In this document: in pieces, positions 47,285 through 58,789 of the stretch
How positions within the stretch are numbered: position 1 is the first letter of the stretch
Layout of the letters: the number at the start of each line of letters is the position of its first letter
DNA from: Camelus bactrianus
Taxonomy: Eukaryota; Chordata; Mammalia; Artiodactyla; Camelidae
Direction of reading: 5' to 3'
DNA length: 64,000 bases
NCBI RefSeq assembly: GCF_048773025.1
Contig: NC_133550.1
Coordinates: 6,684,176 to 6,748,175 of the forward strand
Translations under genes and position numbers: made by a program
Notes under the pieces: model-generated
Seen by the model: only the letters and a program-made list of their open reading frames with translations
What the model was told of the DNA's origin: nothing
Database searches by the model: none

Positions 47285-47500
47285 AGAGCAGCGCAGTGGT
47301 TACCCTGGGGATCTGGCATCAGACGGCCTGCGTCTGTGTCCTGGCTCTACTTCATTACTACACTGCTCTGTACCGCAGATGCTTCCCTGCAAACTGGGGG
47401 CGACTATTACACTTCACACGATTGTTCTAGGGATTAAATGAATTAATACATGTAAAGTGCTTGACACACAGTAGGTACTCAGGAAATGTTGGGGAGAAAG
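47285..47500. repeat. MIR SINE fragment
   Basis: GGCATCAGACGGCCTGCGTC, then GTTCTAGGGATTAAATGAAT and GTGCTTGACACACAGTAGGT is the MIR body. Confidence 0.7.
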
Positions 47501-47854
47501 TACACATTTAAGCGCAGACACATACACACGGTATCCAACACTTTCATTCAGAAGTTTTATTTTGGCACTTAATGTTCTGCTTTATGTTCCCACTTAACCA
47601 TTTCACTCACTAATCTTTTGACAGCTGCTTATCTCCCAGGACTTAAGGTGCTACTCTGCAAAGAGCTGAATGACTTAATCTCCAACTGGGACTCAGGAAA
47701 TTCATGAAGAATGTTTTATTCTAACTCAGTCAGTATCCATTTCTTCCCCAGTCCCCACAAGCAGATGTAATGAAGTCACTTTTCAACTATGTCACTGAAT
47801 CACCAAGTGAGAGCATGCCAAAGTTGGAAATGGCCTTAGATGTGGTTCAGCCCC

Positions 47855-48010
47855 GTGATTCTCACCTTAGGTGCACATTAGAATCACCTGAACAACTTTT
47901 TTTTAAATACCTAAACAGGCTTAATTAATTAATTAGTCTGAGGCCGAGGAATTTCTTTTAAAACTTCCCCCAATGATTCTAATGTTTAGCCATGGCTTAC
48001 AGTCACTGAT
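47855..48010. mobile_element. MER5A-like hAT transposon remnant
   Basis: GTGATTCTCACCTTAGGTGC, then ACATTAGAATCACCTGAACA, and at the far end CCAATGATTCTAATGTTTAG give the characteristic near-palindromic MER5A layout. Confidence 0.75.
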
Positions 48011-48369
48011 TTAATCCAATCCCCTAATTTTACTAGGAGAAAACCAAAATCCAGAGTGGGTAAGCAACTTGCCCGATGTCACCCAGCATGTCAGTGCACC
48101 GTGCACCAAGAGAGATTGTGAATATTTGTAACGTTCATCACTGCTTCTTGTTGGGGTTAATCTCAGGGCATCTCTCTGTAGTTCAGAAAGGTGTTACATA
48201 ATCTACCTTTTCCTTGGCCAGCAGCGCTTATTCTTCACGTTAAGACTTAAGTGAGTTTGCATTCCCTGACCACAAAAGGACAGAGAGGGAACTGCACATT
48301 CACCACACATAGCCAGCCAAATTAGCAAAGCTCCCTAGGAGGCCGCTGGAAGTGCCTAAAGTGCTTCCT

Positions 48370-49206
48370 CTCTGCAATGATCACCCAGAGGCAAGGAATT
48401 TGGCCGGGTGGTGCAAGCCCTGGGATTTGCTCCCACTTCCGGCTTTCACTGCTGCCAACCCACAACACTGACTGCACCGCGCCTGCCTCCTAGCAGCACG
48501 CTGCCCTGTATCCTACATCCCATGAACCTGGGGCAGTAGAGGCCACCACCAGGCCAGGCCGCGGGGGAGATGGGAGCAAGATGACCGGAGCGGAGCATCC
48601 GGGGCAGGCCCCGGACACCTACCTTGGTCACCGCTCCCCGAGACCTCTGAGCTCACTGCACAGACCTCCCGGGAGCAAGCTAACCAGGAGACATGCATCC
48701 TGCGAACCTGGGGAAGCAGATGCTGCCCCTAAGCCAGGCCTCGGGGGAGATGGAGACAAATCCAGGGATTCACACCGGGCAGCATCCCCTCCAGCCACAG
48801 CCACCATTGCCCACCCACCACACCGCACAAGGCTCCCAAGGAGCTGGCCCACCTGGGGATATGCCTCCAGTGAACCTGGGGCAGCAGAGACCGCCCCCAG
48901 GCCAGGCCACGGGGAAGGTGGGAACAAATCCCCCAGCTCTCACAAGGCAGCTCCCCCTTATTCCACCTCCACAGCTGCCACACCTGCCATCGTCCCCGCT
49001 GCTCCCTGACTGGGCCACACAGGCCTCTAGGGCGCAGTCTGACCTAAAGACAAACCTGGGGCAGCAGAGACCGCACCCCACCAGGCCACGGGGGAGATGG
49101 GGGCAAATGACTGGCTCCCACAGGGCAGCCCCCCTCCCCACACCGCCACCACCAGGGCTACGGCCTCTGCCATCTTCCTAGCCCCCTGGCCGCACTGCGC
49201 CCGTGG
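48370..49206 (+). repeat. GC-rich tandem array of about 170-180 bp units
   Basis: The anchor AACCTGGGG(C/A)AGCAGA recurs at 48525, 48705, 48873 and 49053, spacings of 180, 168 and 180. Each anchor is followed by CCAGGCC(A/G)CGGGGGAGATGG-like text and a GGGCAGC...CCCCTCC block, with a partial unit before the first anchor. The array runs directly into L1 ORF2 in the same orientation at 49207. It could be the promoter monomers of an L1 5' UTR or a separate VNTR-bearing composite. Confidence 0.8.
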
Positions 49207-50822
49207 TCTTTCTAAAGTCGGTATAGAGGGAACATGTCTCAACAAAATAAAAGCTATTATGACAAACCTACAGTCACAATACCCTACCAAGAGAGCGGAA
49301 AGCCTTTCTGCTAAAATCTGGAACAAAGCAAGGATACCCACTGTCACCACTTCTATTCAATATTGTATTGGAGTTCCTAGCCACAGCAATTAAATGAGAA
49401 AAAGAAACAAAAGGGTCCAGACTGGAAAAGTAAATGTAAAAGTGTCATTATACGTGGGTGACATGATACTATATAGAGAAAACCCTGAAGGCTGTACACA
49501 AAAACTACTAGAGCTACTACCCGGCAAGGCAGCAGCACACAACATCCACACACAGATGTCAGGGGCCTTGCTTCACATGAAAGTAATAAACACTTTTAAA
49601 ATGGCATCCAAGAAAATAAAATACTTAGGAATAAATCTGATGAAGAACGTGAAAGACTTACATGCAGAGAACTACAAAACACTGACTAAGGAAATTAAAG
49701 AGGACTTAAAGAATGGAAAGATATCCCAGGTTCTTGCACTGGAAGAATTAATGTTGTCAAAATGGTCGTCCTGCCCAGAGCAGTCTGCAGATTTAATGCA
49801 AATCCTATCATATCACCCAGGGCGTTTTTCACAAATTGCAAGAAATCATCCTAAAATTTATATGGAATCACAGAAGACCCAGAAATTACCAAAGCATTAC
49901 TGAAGAAAAGACCAAAGCTGGAAGAATAACCCTCCCAGACTTCAGACAATACTACAGAGCTACAGTCATCCATGGTATTGGTGCAAAAACAGACATATGG
50001 ATCAATGGAACAGAACAGAGAGCCCAGAAATAAACCCACAAACCTTTGGTCAATTAATCTTTGACAAAGGAGGCAAGAACATACAATGGAGTAAAGACAG
50101 TCTCTTCAGTAAATGGTATAGGGAAAACCGGACTGCTGCGCGTAAATCAATGAAGTTAGACTACTCCTTCGCACCATACACAAAAATAAATTGAAAATGG
50201 CTTGAAGACTTAAACATAAGACAAGATACCAGAGACCTCTTAGAAGAAAACATAGGCAAAACATGATCTGACACACAACTCAGCAATGTTCCCCTAGGGC
50301 AGTCTACCCAAGCAACAGAAATAAAAGCAAAAGTAAATAAATGAGACCTAATTGAACTTAAAAGCTTTTGCACAGCAAAGGAAACCATAAGCAAAACAAA
50401 AAGACAACCTACGAAATGGGAGAAAATATTTGCAAATGTTTCGACTGACAAAGACTTCATTTCCAGAATATATAAACAGCTCATACAACTGAATGACCAA
50501 AAAACAAACAACCCAATTCAAAAATTGGCAGAAGACCTCAACAAGCATTTCTCCAGTAAAGACATACAAACAGCCAATAGGCACATGAAAAAATGCTGAA
50601 TATCACTAATTATCAGAGAAATGCAAATCAAAACTACAATGAGGTATCACCTCACACCAGTCAGAATGGCCATCATTCAAAAGTCCACAAATAAATGCTG
50701 GAGAGGCTGTGGAGAAAAGGGAACCCTTCTACACTGTTGGTGGGAATGCAGTTTGGTGCAGCCACTGTGTAAAACAGTAGGGAGACTCCTCAAAAGACTA
50801 AAAACAGACTTGCCAAAAACTT
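49207..50822 (+). repeat. L1 ORF2 body, lacking its 5' part and its 3' end
   Basis: Starts inside the reverse-transcriptase region ([20 protein letters not shown]) and passes a degraded active-site segment (VSLYVGDMILYRENPEG). It continues through QEIILKFIWNHRRPRNYQ and [20 protein letters not shown] to [14 protein letters not shown], then stops abruptly at 50822 without 3' UTR or poly(A). Frames are broken, though protein similarity is good over long stretches, so it is younger than the L1M copies. Confidence 0.88.
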
Positions 50823-51660
50823 TTGATGGGGGGGCGGGCCAGGGCCAACAAACTCCCAAAGGCCTGGGCCTCGCCTCTTATTCCGCCCCAGGTCGCCTGT
50901 GCCCAGGAGGGTCCCAGGCGGCCTTCACTCGCCAGGCAGGCCCACCTACACAGGAAGGCCATGGCCTAAGGGCCAGCAGGTGGTGCTCCAGGGCCCGTCC
51001 TGCGCCCTCCCACCTTCCGGGGCTGCACCCGCTTTCCCAAACCCACATAGGAGAGGCGGCGAAGATGCGGGGTTCAGTCACTACTAATGTTGGGGGGGGC
51101 ACCACGAACTAGGATCGCGGACCCCCGACAAGCCTCAGGGTCCTAACAGGCCGCCAGGCCCGGGCCTCACCTACGCACCCCTCCCTGTCTGTGCGCCTCC
51201 CCACCTGCGCAGCCCAGGCCTCACTCCCGGCTCCCCGACCTGGGCGCCCCCATCAGCGCCTCCTTACTTACCTGGCGGCGGCAGCTTCAGCGACGCCAAG
51301 CGGCGGCCCAGACCCCAGGCCGTGTTCCTCCTCGGGAGCTGGTCGAGGAGCACCCGGCTCCGGCCCAGCCTCCATGCGCTCTGGGCCGGTTCCGGCGTCC
51401 GCGCGTGCGCGCCCCTCCTCCTCCCGCCCGTAGCGCGGACCCTCGGGCTGGCGCTCCTGCTGTACCGGACTTGGCCACTGGGGCCGGGAGGGGCCGGGCG
51501 GTGGGGCCGACCCACCCCGCCCACCCACCGCCGGCCCAGGCCAGCCGGGTCCCCATCCCCAAAACGGCCCCACCCCGCCACTGACCTGTCCCAGTACCCA
51601 ACTAGAACCACCACCCACCCCGGGCCAGACCACACCCCTTAGTCCCACTCCCTGTGCTTG
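50823..51660 (-). promoter_or_regulatory. CpG island
   Basis: Very GC-rich with dense CpG, highest at 51190-51500. It contains a minus-strand ATG followed by an open stretch ending at a strong splice donor (next entry). It lies about 8.6 kb upstream of the ITGA7 start. In human the BLOC1S1/ITGA7 distal promoter is at a comparable distance, but no BLOC1S1 coding text was found here. Confidence 0.65.
51272..51375 (-). CDS. Possible first coding exon, gene not recognised
   Basis: The minus strand reads ATG, then MEAGPEPGAPRPAPEEEHGL followed by GSGPPLGVAEAAAA, ending CCAG|GTAAGTAAGG, a near-perfect donor. That is 34 codons plus two bases, with an in-frame continuation upstream. Acidic, Pro/Ala-rich composition is common in CpG-island first exons and carries no domain. 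No second exon was found before the L1 at 50822. It may be an alternative upstream ITGA7 exon, an orphan first exon, or chance. Confidence 0.3.
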
Positions 51661-53362
51661 CCTCCCCTCCTCCCCATCACAGCCCCCTCAATGCTTAATT
51701 CTGTATTTTCTTACGCATAAAGTTCTTAGGCCAGTGGCCTTCAAGTTGGAGCACACCTCGGGGTACACAGAGACTACGCAGGGCACGTGGGCACAGGTAA
51801 TATGGGAGACAGATTTCCAGATCTCCATTTCCCACGTGTTACTCCTCAAAGCACACCCGTGACATGAGGCTGTCCTCTGTCTGCTAGCCTTTCATGGGAG
51901 CTTTTTCACACTCGATTAAAAGCACCACCAAATCTTCATCTGCATTACGCTGTCCCCACAATGCAAGGATAATGATCCAATGTGAATTATGGATGTTGAT
52001 ATTGGTGTAGTCAGTCTGATGAGCAGTAAACACTTCTGTAGATTAGGTGATTTCCATTTTTTTGCTTTCAGCAAAATTTAAGGCGGACCTAATGACATTG
52101 TTATCTGAATTAACAATAAGAGTAGTAATTAATATTATCATTATATATTAATTATTTTTAAAATCACATAGCTATCACCAAAATAAAAAGTTATAATAGT
52201 AATAGTTTATTACTTTACAAATAATACTTTATTATTGTTGTTTTTTTTTGACGATAGGTCTCTGTGTGATTTTTTTCACCCCTGTCTTGGAGGGGATATA
52301 GAAGAGTTCTGTTACATTGCTATAAAATAGCTCTTTCTTGCCCTCTCTAGTTTTTATAAAAATCAGCTCTCTTAGCACCTATATCTTTAAAAAGGAACAC
52401 TGAAATACAATTTGATGTTGAACTACGTCATTCCAGAAACAAGAAATAGTCATCCTGTGTGTGAATTCTTAAAAGTCTTGCCCCATATTAGGATGTATTT
52501 CAAATAAAAGTTTACTTTCACACTGAGTAAATTAACAAATTCATAATATATTTCACATTTTGATCAATGTGTACCAAAATGAAACTCAATCTAAGAAATT
52601 ATTTAATAGAGGATTGTGTTACTTAAAATTTAAAAATAAATTTATGTACAAATTTTTGTTGTAGAAACTTACATAAAATATAATATTAATACATGAGTAA
52701 AACTTTGGGGACAAATGGAATGAATATATGATTTGAAGGTTAAAAATGAACCGTATGTAATCTCTGACTATTAAAAAAAAATCTCACTGATTTTCTTTAA
52801 TGAATGATGGTGAGTTCAAATCACTATCACTTTAAGATCCTTTTATTCATAAAAGGAGAAATATGATTAAGTAACTGAATGTGAAATATGATGAACATTA
52901 TACCCTTAAGCTTATATTCAACAATTTTAGATATCAGTTAACAATATACTAGTGAATACTTGCTGTTTACAAATTATTTTAGGTGTTAAGCAAGAAAGGA
53001 TGTTTGAAAATCACTGGCTTGGGGATTGCAGGGTTTTTTATTTGGGTATTTTATAATCACTTCTGGAAAAAGATGTGCATGTTTTTCATAAACATGTAAC
53101 TGCAAGGCCCTGAGCTGCCATTTATACACATCTGGTCACACAGACACCAGACATTCACTATCTGCCTTATGTTTGGTCTATTTCCTGTGTTTATTCAGGT
53201 ACTCCTCTTGATTTAAAGATGATGAATGATATTTCTGTCAGTTACAGTAATTTAAAATATTTGCTCAGCAAGACAAGATTTGGCATTCTGGGGTGTTTTG
53301 TATACTATACTAATAAGTTTTCTAAATGTTCCCCCTTATACTTGTCTGTTTCCTTTTTGCAG
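51661..53362. other. A/T-rich sequence, no gene recognised
   Basis: Base composition changes sharply from the CpG island to A/T-rich DNA near 51.7 kb. The earlier SH3YL1 exons that would precede 53363 were not found. A junction between the ITGA7-side and SH3YL1-side segments should lie in this stretch. Confidence 0.45.
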
Positions 53363-56300
53363 GTAACAGAAACGAAAATAAGCTCTGTCCTGAACTTCCC
53401 AGCTGTCATGAGAGAGTCGGTAAATAAGAGTATCTCTGTTTTGAAAGTAATTCATAACCATCTTCTAATCACAAAATTCCTACTTAATCTGGCAGGTTGT
53501 GGAAATATCTGGGCAACTGTTCAGCACCCCTTGCTTGATTTATAGACTAGCCACCTTATTTTGAGAAGCACTTCATTTAAAACATGCTATGCACAGTTAG
53601 ATGCTGAACTTGAGGAGTCGACAGGCTGAACTTGCTGGGAGGTGCCCGCTGCCCCAAGGGCCCAGGGACATTGGCCACAGTGCACAGAGGCTGTGAACCC
53701 CCTGGAAAGGCCTGGGAACTGGAGTTCCTTTCCTCAGACTTGTCTGAAGTCTGCACCTGCAGTCCAGGTGTCTCAAACATATTAGAAATATTTCTTTAAA
53801 GGCAAACAGGGAAAATGTTTAGTAATAAGAAACAAAACCCTAAGTGGGCTCTGGAGACAGAGGCTCACACTCACACCCTGTACTTCCACTCACTGAGGAT
53901 AATGTTTCCTCCCATGGTTGGTCGGTTGGTTGGGTTTTATTTCTATATTTGAAGGGTTAGGACAAGTTGTACAAACAGTAGGTACGAGGTTAATATTAAT
54001 ATTAATTAATTTTAGTCCTTTCTCAAAATACAAAGGATTTTGAAGAAAATTAAAGGGAAGATTTAAAGTCTATTTAAAAGATAAATCTTACTTTCCATTA
54101 CCGTGGTTTAAAAAAAAAAAAAAAAAAGCAGCTGTGAAAGCAGTTAAAACTCTTACCAGGGATGTCCTTACATCCTGGTCCATCATCCTTGTGGAGAGAA
54201 GTCACAAGCCGCGGGCCTGAGGCCCAAGGGGAAAACCCCCCAGTGCAGGATGCCCAGCCCCCCACAGGCCAGCTCCCCAGCCTGCCCCGGGCCCGCAGAC
54301 AGGTTGTGTGACCATCATTCTCCAGATGTGCACACATTTGCTTTGCACTTTTGGAAGCTCGAAACATGTCCTCGGGTCTCCCAGAGGGACACAGCAAGCG
54401 CTGGCAGCCCTGGTCTCTGGGCTTGGTACCTGGGCCTGTGCCTCCTCCGTCAGCATCCGCCCCGGCCTCTCACCTGCCCTGTGACCGTCCGTGGGAACAC
54501 GGCAGCTCCGTGTTGGGGGCTGTCCTGGCTGTGTGGGGCTGAGCAGCACCTGTGGACTAAGTCCACCTGGAGCCAGTAGTGCCCCCTCCCCAGCTGTGAC
54601 AACCACAAATGGCCCGGACTTTGCCTTTTGAGAACCCCAGGTCTGGTGGCCTCCCCGGGTGTCCTGTCTGGCTCGCTAAACATGACACTCACAGTCCTAC
54701 AGAGGATGTGGCCCCACGTGGCCTGGGTGGAACCTTGGTGCCGGGATCAAGTTGCCTACCCAGCTCATCACTGCAGTAAATGTGAAACAGCCCCAAAGCT
54801 GTGTTCTCTTACTTCTGGCTGCTTCTTGAAGGGCAACTTCGAAAGGCTGAGATCCTTCTTCTGAGTCTGGGGCCAGATGTGTTGGCTGCACGTGGGTTAC
54901 ACTATGCAGGCTTCACCAAGAAGTAAAAAGGCAGCGGAGTCCCATGGACCCAGCCTTCCTAGCTGCGAGCCTTAAAGTAGCTGCCAGTCACCGAGGCTGA
55001 TTATGATCTGCCTCCTGTTAAGTGTGGCCCTGATTTGGGAGAGAAAAATAACCTCTATTTGAATTAAACTTGAATATTATGACAAAAATGATCAATTGCT
55101 TTATAGATCCCCCAGATTTGGTTTTTTAAGTGCAAGAATGCAAAACTTGAAGTAACACGCATCACTCAGGAGGGCAGGCACCTGTGTGTGCGGGCCGCTC
55201 AGTGACCCTGTGGGCTGGGCTTCCGTGGCCTCCAGGGTGGCCTCCCTTCCTGGAAAAACATGTCTCCTTGGCTCATCAGTTCTTAATGAATCATTTTGTG
55301 GACGTTAAACATCTCCTATGGAAGTTATCCCTAATATTCACAGTAAAGAGGAGCTTTACAGCATCCAGCTCACTGAAGACAAAGCTAGCGGCAGGCATGG
55401 CACCTAGTGGCTCATGAGCTGTACCCTTCTGGGAGCACCTGCCTTCACTCAGGCCAGGCTCCCTGCTTTGTTTCCAGGTGGATGAACTTTCCCAACAGAC
55501 TAAACTCCTGACTCCTAAACTCGTCCCCGGGGAGGTGGGGGTTTTGCCTGACGAGTCATCTGGGTGAGGTGTCCGGCACACCCACGTCTGCCTGTCTTAG
55601 CCACGTCCCTCCCCAGCTCTGCCAGCATGAGCCCCCGCGTCAGCCTCGGCTTGGCTCCAGCCTGGACGGAAAGAGGGGCCTCCTGCATCCCAGCAGTGCT
55701 GCCCCCTCCTCACCCGTCTATCTCTTTACTGCTTTACCCTTGTCTCATCTGGAGACGACAGTTAGAGCAAATTAGAGGGCAGGGAGTGAATCAAGTCTGC
55801 GATCCCCTCTGCCTTTTCTCTTCCTCAGTTCCTAATATCTTTTCTCCTCTAATTATTCATCATAAAATATATTCCTACAGCCACTAGGCAACACTCCAGG
55901 TGTCAGTGATTACCAAGGAGCATCAGCATCAGCTGTTACTATTCGCACGGTCTGGATAGCACAGGGATGCAGGAGAATAGACTAATTCCCCTTGAAATTT
56001 TGCTCTGCTGAATCTCGGCTCTGTCTGTTGAATGCAATTTAAGATGTGTGTGGTTGCTGAGGACCCTGGGGTGTAATCTCTATAGTGGTTAAGAGCACTG
56101 GAGACAGACCTCCCAGAGTCAGCTCCCACCCCTGGGACAGACCACTTAACGTTGGCAAGTCTCGGTTCGTATTCTGTGCAGTGGGGACACGTGAGCATGT
56201 GCAGCACCCACCACAGTGCCCGGCTCAGTGGACAGGAGAGACTGACCGTGCACACAGGGAGGGACACCTGTTACCCTGCCAGCAGCATTCCTACGCATCT

Positions 56301-58098
56301 TTAATTTTGCAGTTAGTGCTCCAAACAGGGTACGTGTGCGGAAGCTAAGACGGCTGTGGCTTTCAGAATATTCCCCGATGCTCACAAGCACCTTTCACTT
56401 GCTGCTTCCTGTTGTCCATCATGTCTGGGGGACAAGAGAGAGGAGGAGTGACTTGAGGGCTTTCACTAGTTAAGTTCGGTTACTTGAGATTGAGCCCCAT
56501 AGGGAGGTCATGAGTATAATTATTGATAAGAAAATAATGTTCAGAATGATTTTTCTTCAACATCAACTTGCATTCTTGTGATCTGGTGACAACGTGGCGT
56601 GGCATGAGGACTGGTCTCAACATAGTGTGACAGCTACTTTCCCTGGTGCTCAGCAATGACTGTTTATCAGTATATTGGTAGTCATTCAACTGGTTTTGAT
56701 TTGATCCAGGCTCTGTCAAGTTTTATTCTTTTAGTGACATACTTTTAGCCTTATTTCTTAAAATTAATAGATTAAAAATAAATACACTATAAAATATAAA
56801 AATATAAAGAACTTCATTTTATGGAAGGACTATTCCGGTAATATTGCTAGTGGGATTAGTTATTATTAAGGTTATTTCTCTGGGAGAACTCAACTACAAG
56901 ACACGTGCTTTATAGAAAGAGCTATAGCACCATCTTGTGTGAGATACAAATTCAGTGCTTCAGTCAAGGTAGTTTAATTAAAGTGATGACTATTTTTATT
57001 TCTTACTGACAGGCCAAGTTCAGTTTATTTTTATTGTTATAGTATTATAGGCTCAAATAAGTAACTGGCTTTAGAATTTGGTTATTTATATTTTCTGTAT
57101 ATTTGCTCTTAGATGCAAGCACCCAACGGCCTAATGTATGCACAAAATTGTACAGAACTTGGAAATGCTGGATTCCATGTAGCCGAGGACACAGAAAGTG
57201 TGTTTCTGTAAAATTCTTGTGATGCTACACAGTTTATGGTATTTGATGTCTTTCACTCGTGTTACCCACTCAATTCTCAAGGTATTTCTTCCCAGTACAA
57301 CATCCATAATTCTAGACGCAGTGTAGAAGTTCCTGTTAAACACGTGTAGACGTGCTTCTTGATGCGCAAACTTGAATTTCGTCTCTGTTTTGAGAGAAGG
57401 GATCCAGTAAGCACAGCAGGAGAACAGCCATAAAAGCCCGGGGGAGGTAAGTGTCTGCAGCTGCAATGGCACGGGCACCGGGGCCGGAGTCCTCAAAGCC
57501 AGTGACTGCACAGCTCGGTGTTCATGTTAAGGCTGTAATGATCCAATCAGGAGCACAAGGCTCGACTTTCATCAGATAACTATAGTTCATGGAAACTATC
57601 CTGACTATCCTATTAAGACAGGAAAAACTCAGAAATGTTATAGATTATTCAAAATTTAAACTCATAACCACAAATATTTGCTAAACACACGTTTAAGTAC
57701 ATAATCGAACGCAGTTTGACGCGTGTGGATTTAGGGAGTGTTATTACCAAACGTGTGCTCTTCACAATGGGGTGAAATTACACAGCCCACGTGCTTCCAA
57801 GGCGTCCACACACCAAGCCCCGAGTTGTTAATGGATATCCTGCTGACACATGCTTCCAGTTTCCTCATAAAAATGTGAATAATTTAAATACTTTTTCTTA
57901 TTTTAGGCAATTGAAACCAGCCTGCAGAAGTGACAGCACTGTACTCTTCTGCAGGACAACAGCCGGGGGACTTGAATTTTCAAGCTGGAGACGGAATCAC
58001 AGTTTTATCAAAAAGAGACTCACATTTTGATCGGTGGGAAGGAAAGCTCCGAGGTCAAACTGGCATTTTTTCCAGCCAACTCTGTTACCATGAATTAA
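53363..58098 (+). pseudogene. SH3YL1: SH3YL1, last two exons only
   Basis: SH3YL1 couples a phosphoinositide-binding SYLF domain to a C-terminal SH3 domain at the plasma membrane. Only the 3' end is here. The penultimate exon (53363-53419; acceptor TTTTTGCAG, donor GTAAAT) encodes NRNENKLCPELPSCHERV, matching human NRNEYKLYPGLSSYHERV. The last exon (57907-58098, acceptor TTTTAG) gives the SH3 domain: EVTALYSSAGQQPGDLNF, QAGDGITVLSKRDSHFDRW, EGKLRGQTGIF, then VTMN and TAA at 58096-58098. Exon phase matches human across a 4.5-kb intron, so this is a genomic copy and not a processed one. Damage: TGA at 57912-57914 in place of the leucine in GNLNQP, and an extra T in the run before CCAGCCAAC at about 58065-58071, which shifts the last codons. 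The SYLF part is absent. In human the gene is on 2p25, far from ITGA7. Confidence 0.85.
53420..57906 (+). other. SH3YL1-derived intron
   Basis: A/T-rich with a GC-richer island at 54.2-54.6 kb, a poly(A) run at 54110-54127, and no camelid SINE that I can see. Open frames on both strands overlap and show no domain. Confidence 0.5.
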
Positions 58099-58789
58099 AG
58101 TTTATATTATTTCCTTCTTTGAGAATTACAAGAAAATTATTTCTACACTCACAGGATTTTCTATCCAGTTAAACAATGTTTAATACAAGCTCAAAATCTC
58201 TTCTGTTTATTCCATAAACTTTTACCCTGTATGTTAAACATTTTGTTCTTCTATATATAAATATTTACCTTACATATCTTTAAATACTTTCCACTAATTT
58301 TATTACATATACTATTTAAGAGTTAATGTCTTCCAATTTATATGGTCACATTTCTTTTGTGTTCATTTTCGAACATCCGTAAACATTTGATTTGGCTTTT
58401 TGTATGTAATGGCTTTAATTTGGGAAGCTTAAGGATGGGGGCATGAATTCTAACTTGGTATTAAGTAATAATTAGAGTTGTAGGTACTAACTAGCATATT
58501 AATTCTTAAAATTATTTCTATACCTTTAAAAATTACATATATATGTTTCTTGTACACATATGTAACATGCTATCACAAACAAATTCAACCATTATTAAAA
58601 GAAGATGACATCTATTAACTTTTTTCTTTGTGAGGTTATGTTCATTTGTAGCAGTAGAATAAATTTATGTTGACATGGTTCTGTTGTCCTTAAATAAATG
58701 TTTTTAAATGCTGTTCGTGTTTCGTAAAGTAACCAGAGGTCTGTGTTTGGTCTGCAGGTTAAAACTCACCTCCGTGATTGTACAGCGAA
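58099..58789 (+). other. SH3YL1-derived 3' flank
   Basis: A/T-rich sequence after the stop codon, probably former 3' UTR, with AATAAA at about 58660 and ending at the L1 3' end. Confidence 0.45.

Noticed and set aside
46820-47437. A 205-codon plus-strand open frame
   Set aside because: No domain, no plausible splice structure, and its end overlaps a MIR element.
48581-49181. Proline-rich frames on both strands at 48.6-49.2 kb
   Set aside because: They are generated by the tandem GC-rich monomers.
51330-51660. BLOC1S1 first exon on the plus strand of the CpG island
   Set aside because: No text encoding the BLOC1S1 start (MLSRLLKEHQAKQ) is present.
54202-54606. Frames of over 100 codons in both directions at 54.2-54.6 kb
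   Set aside because: They sit inside the SH3YL1-derived intron and have no recognisable content.
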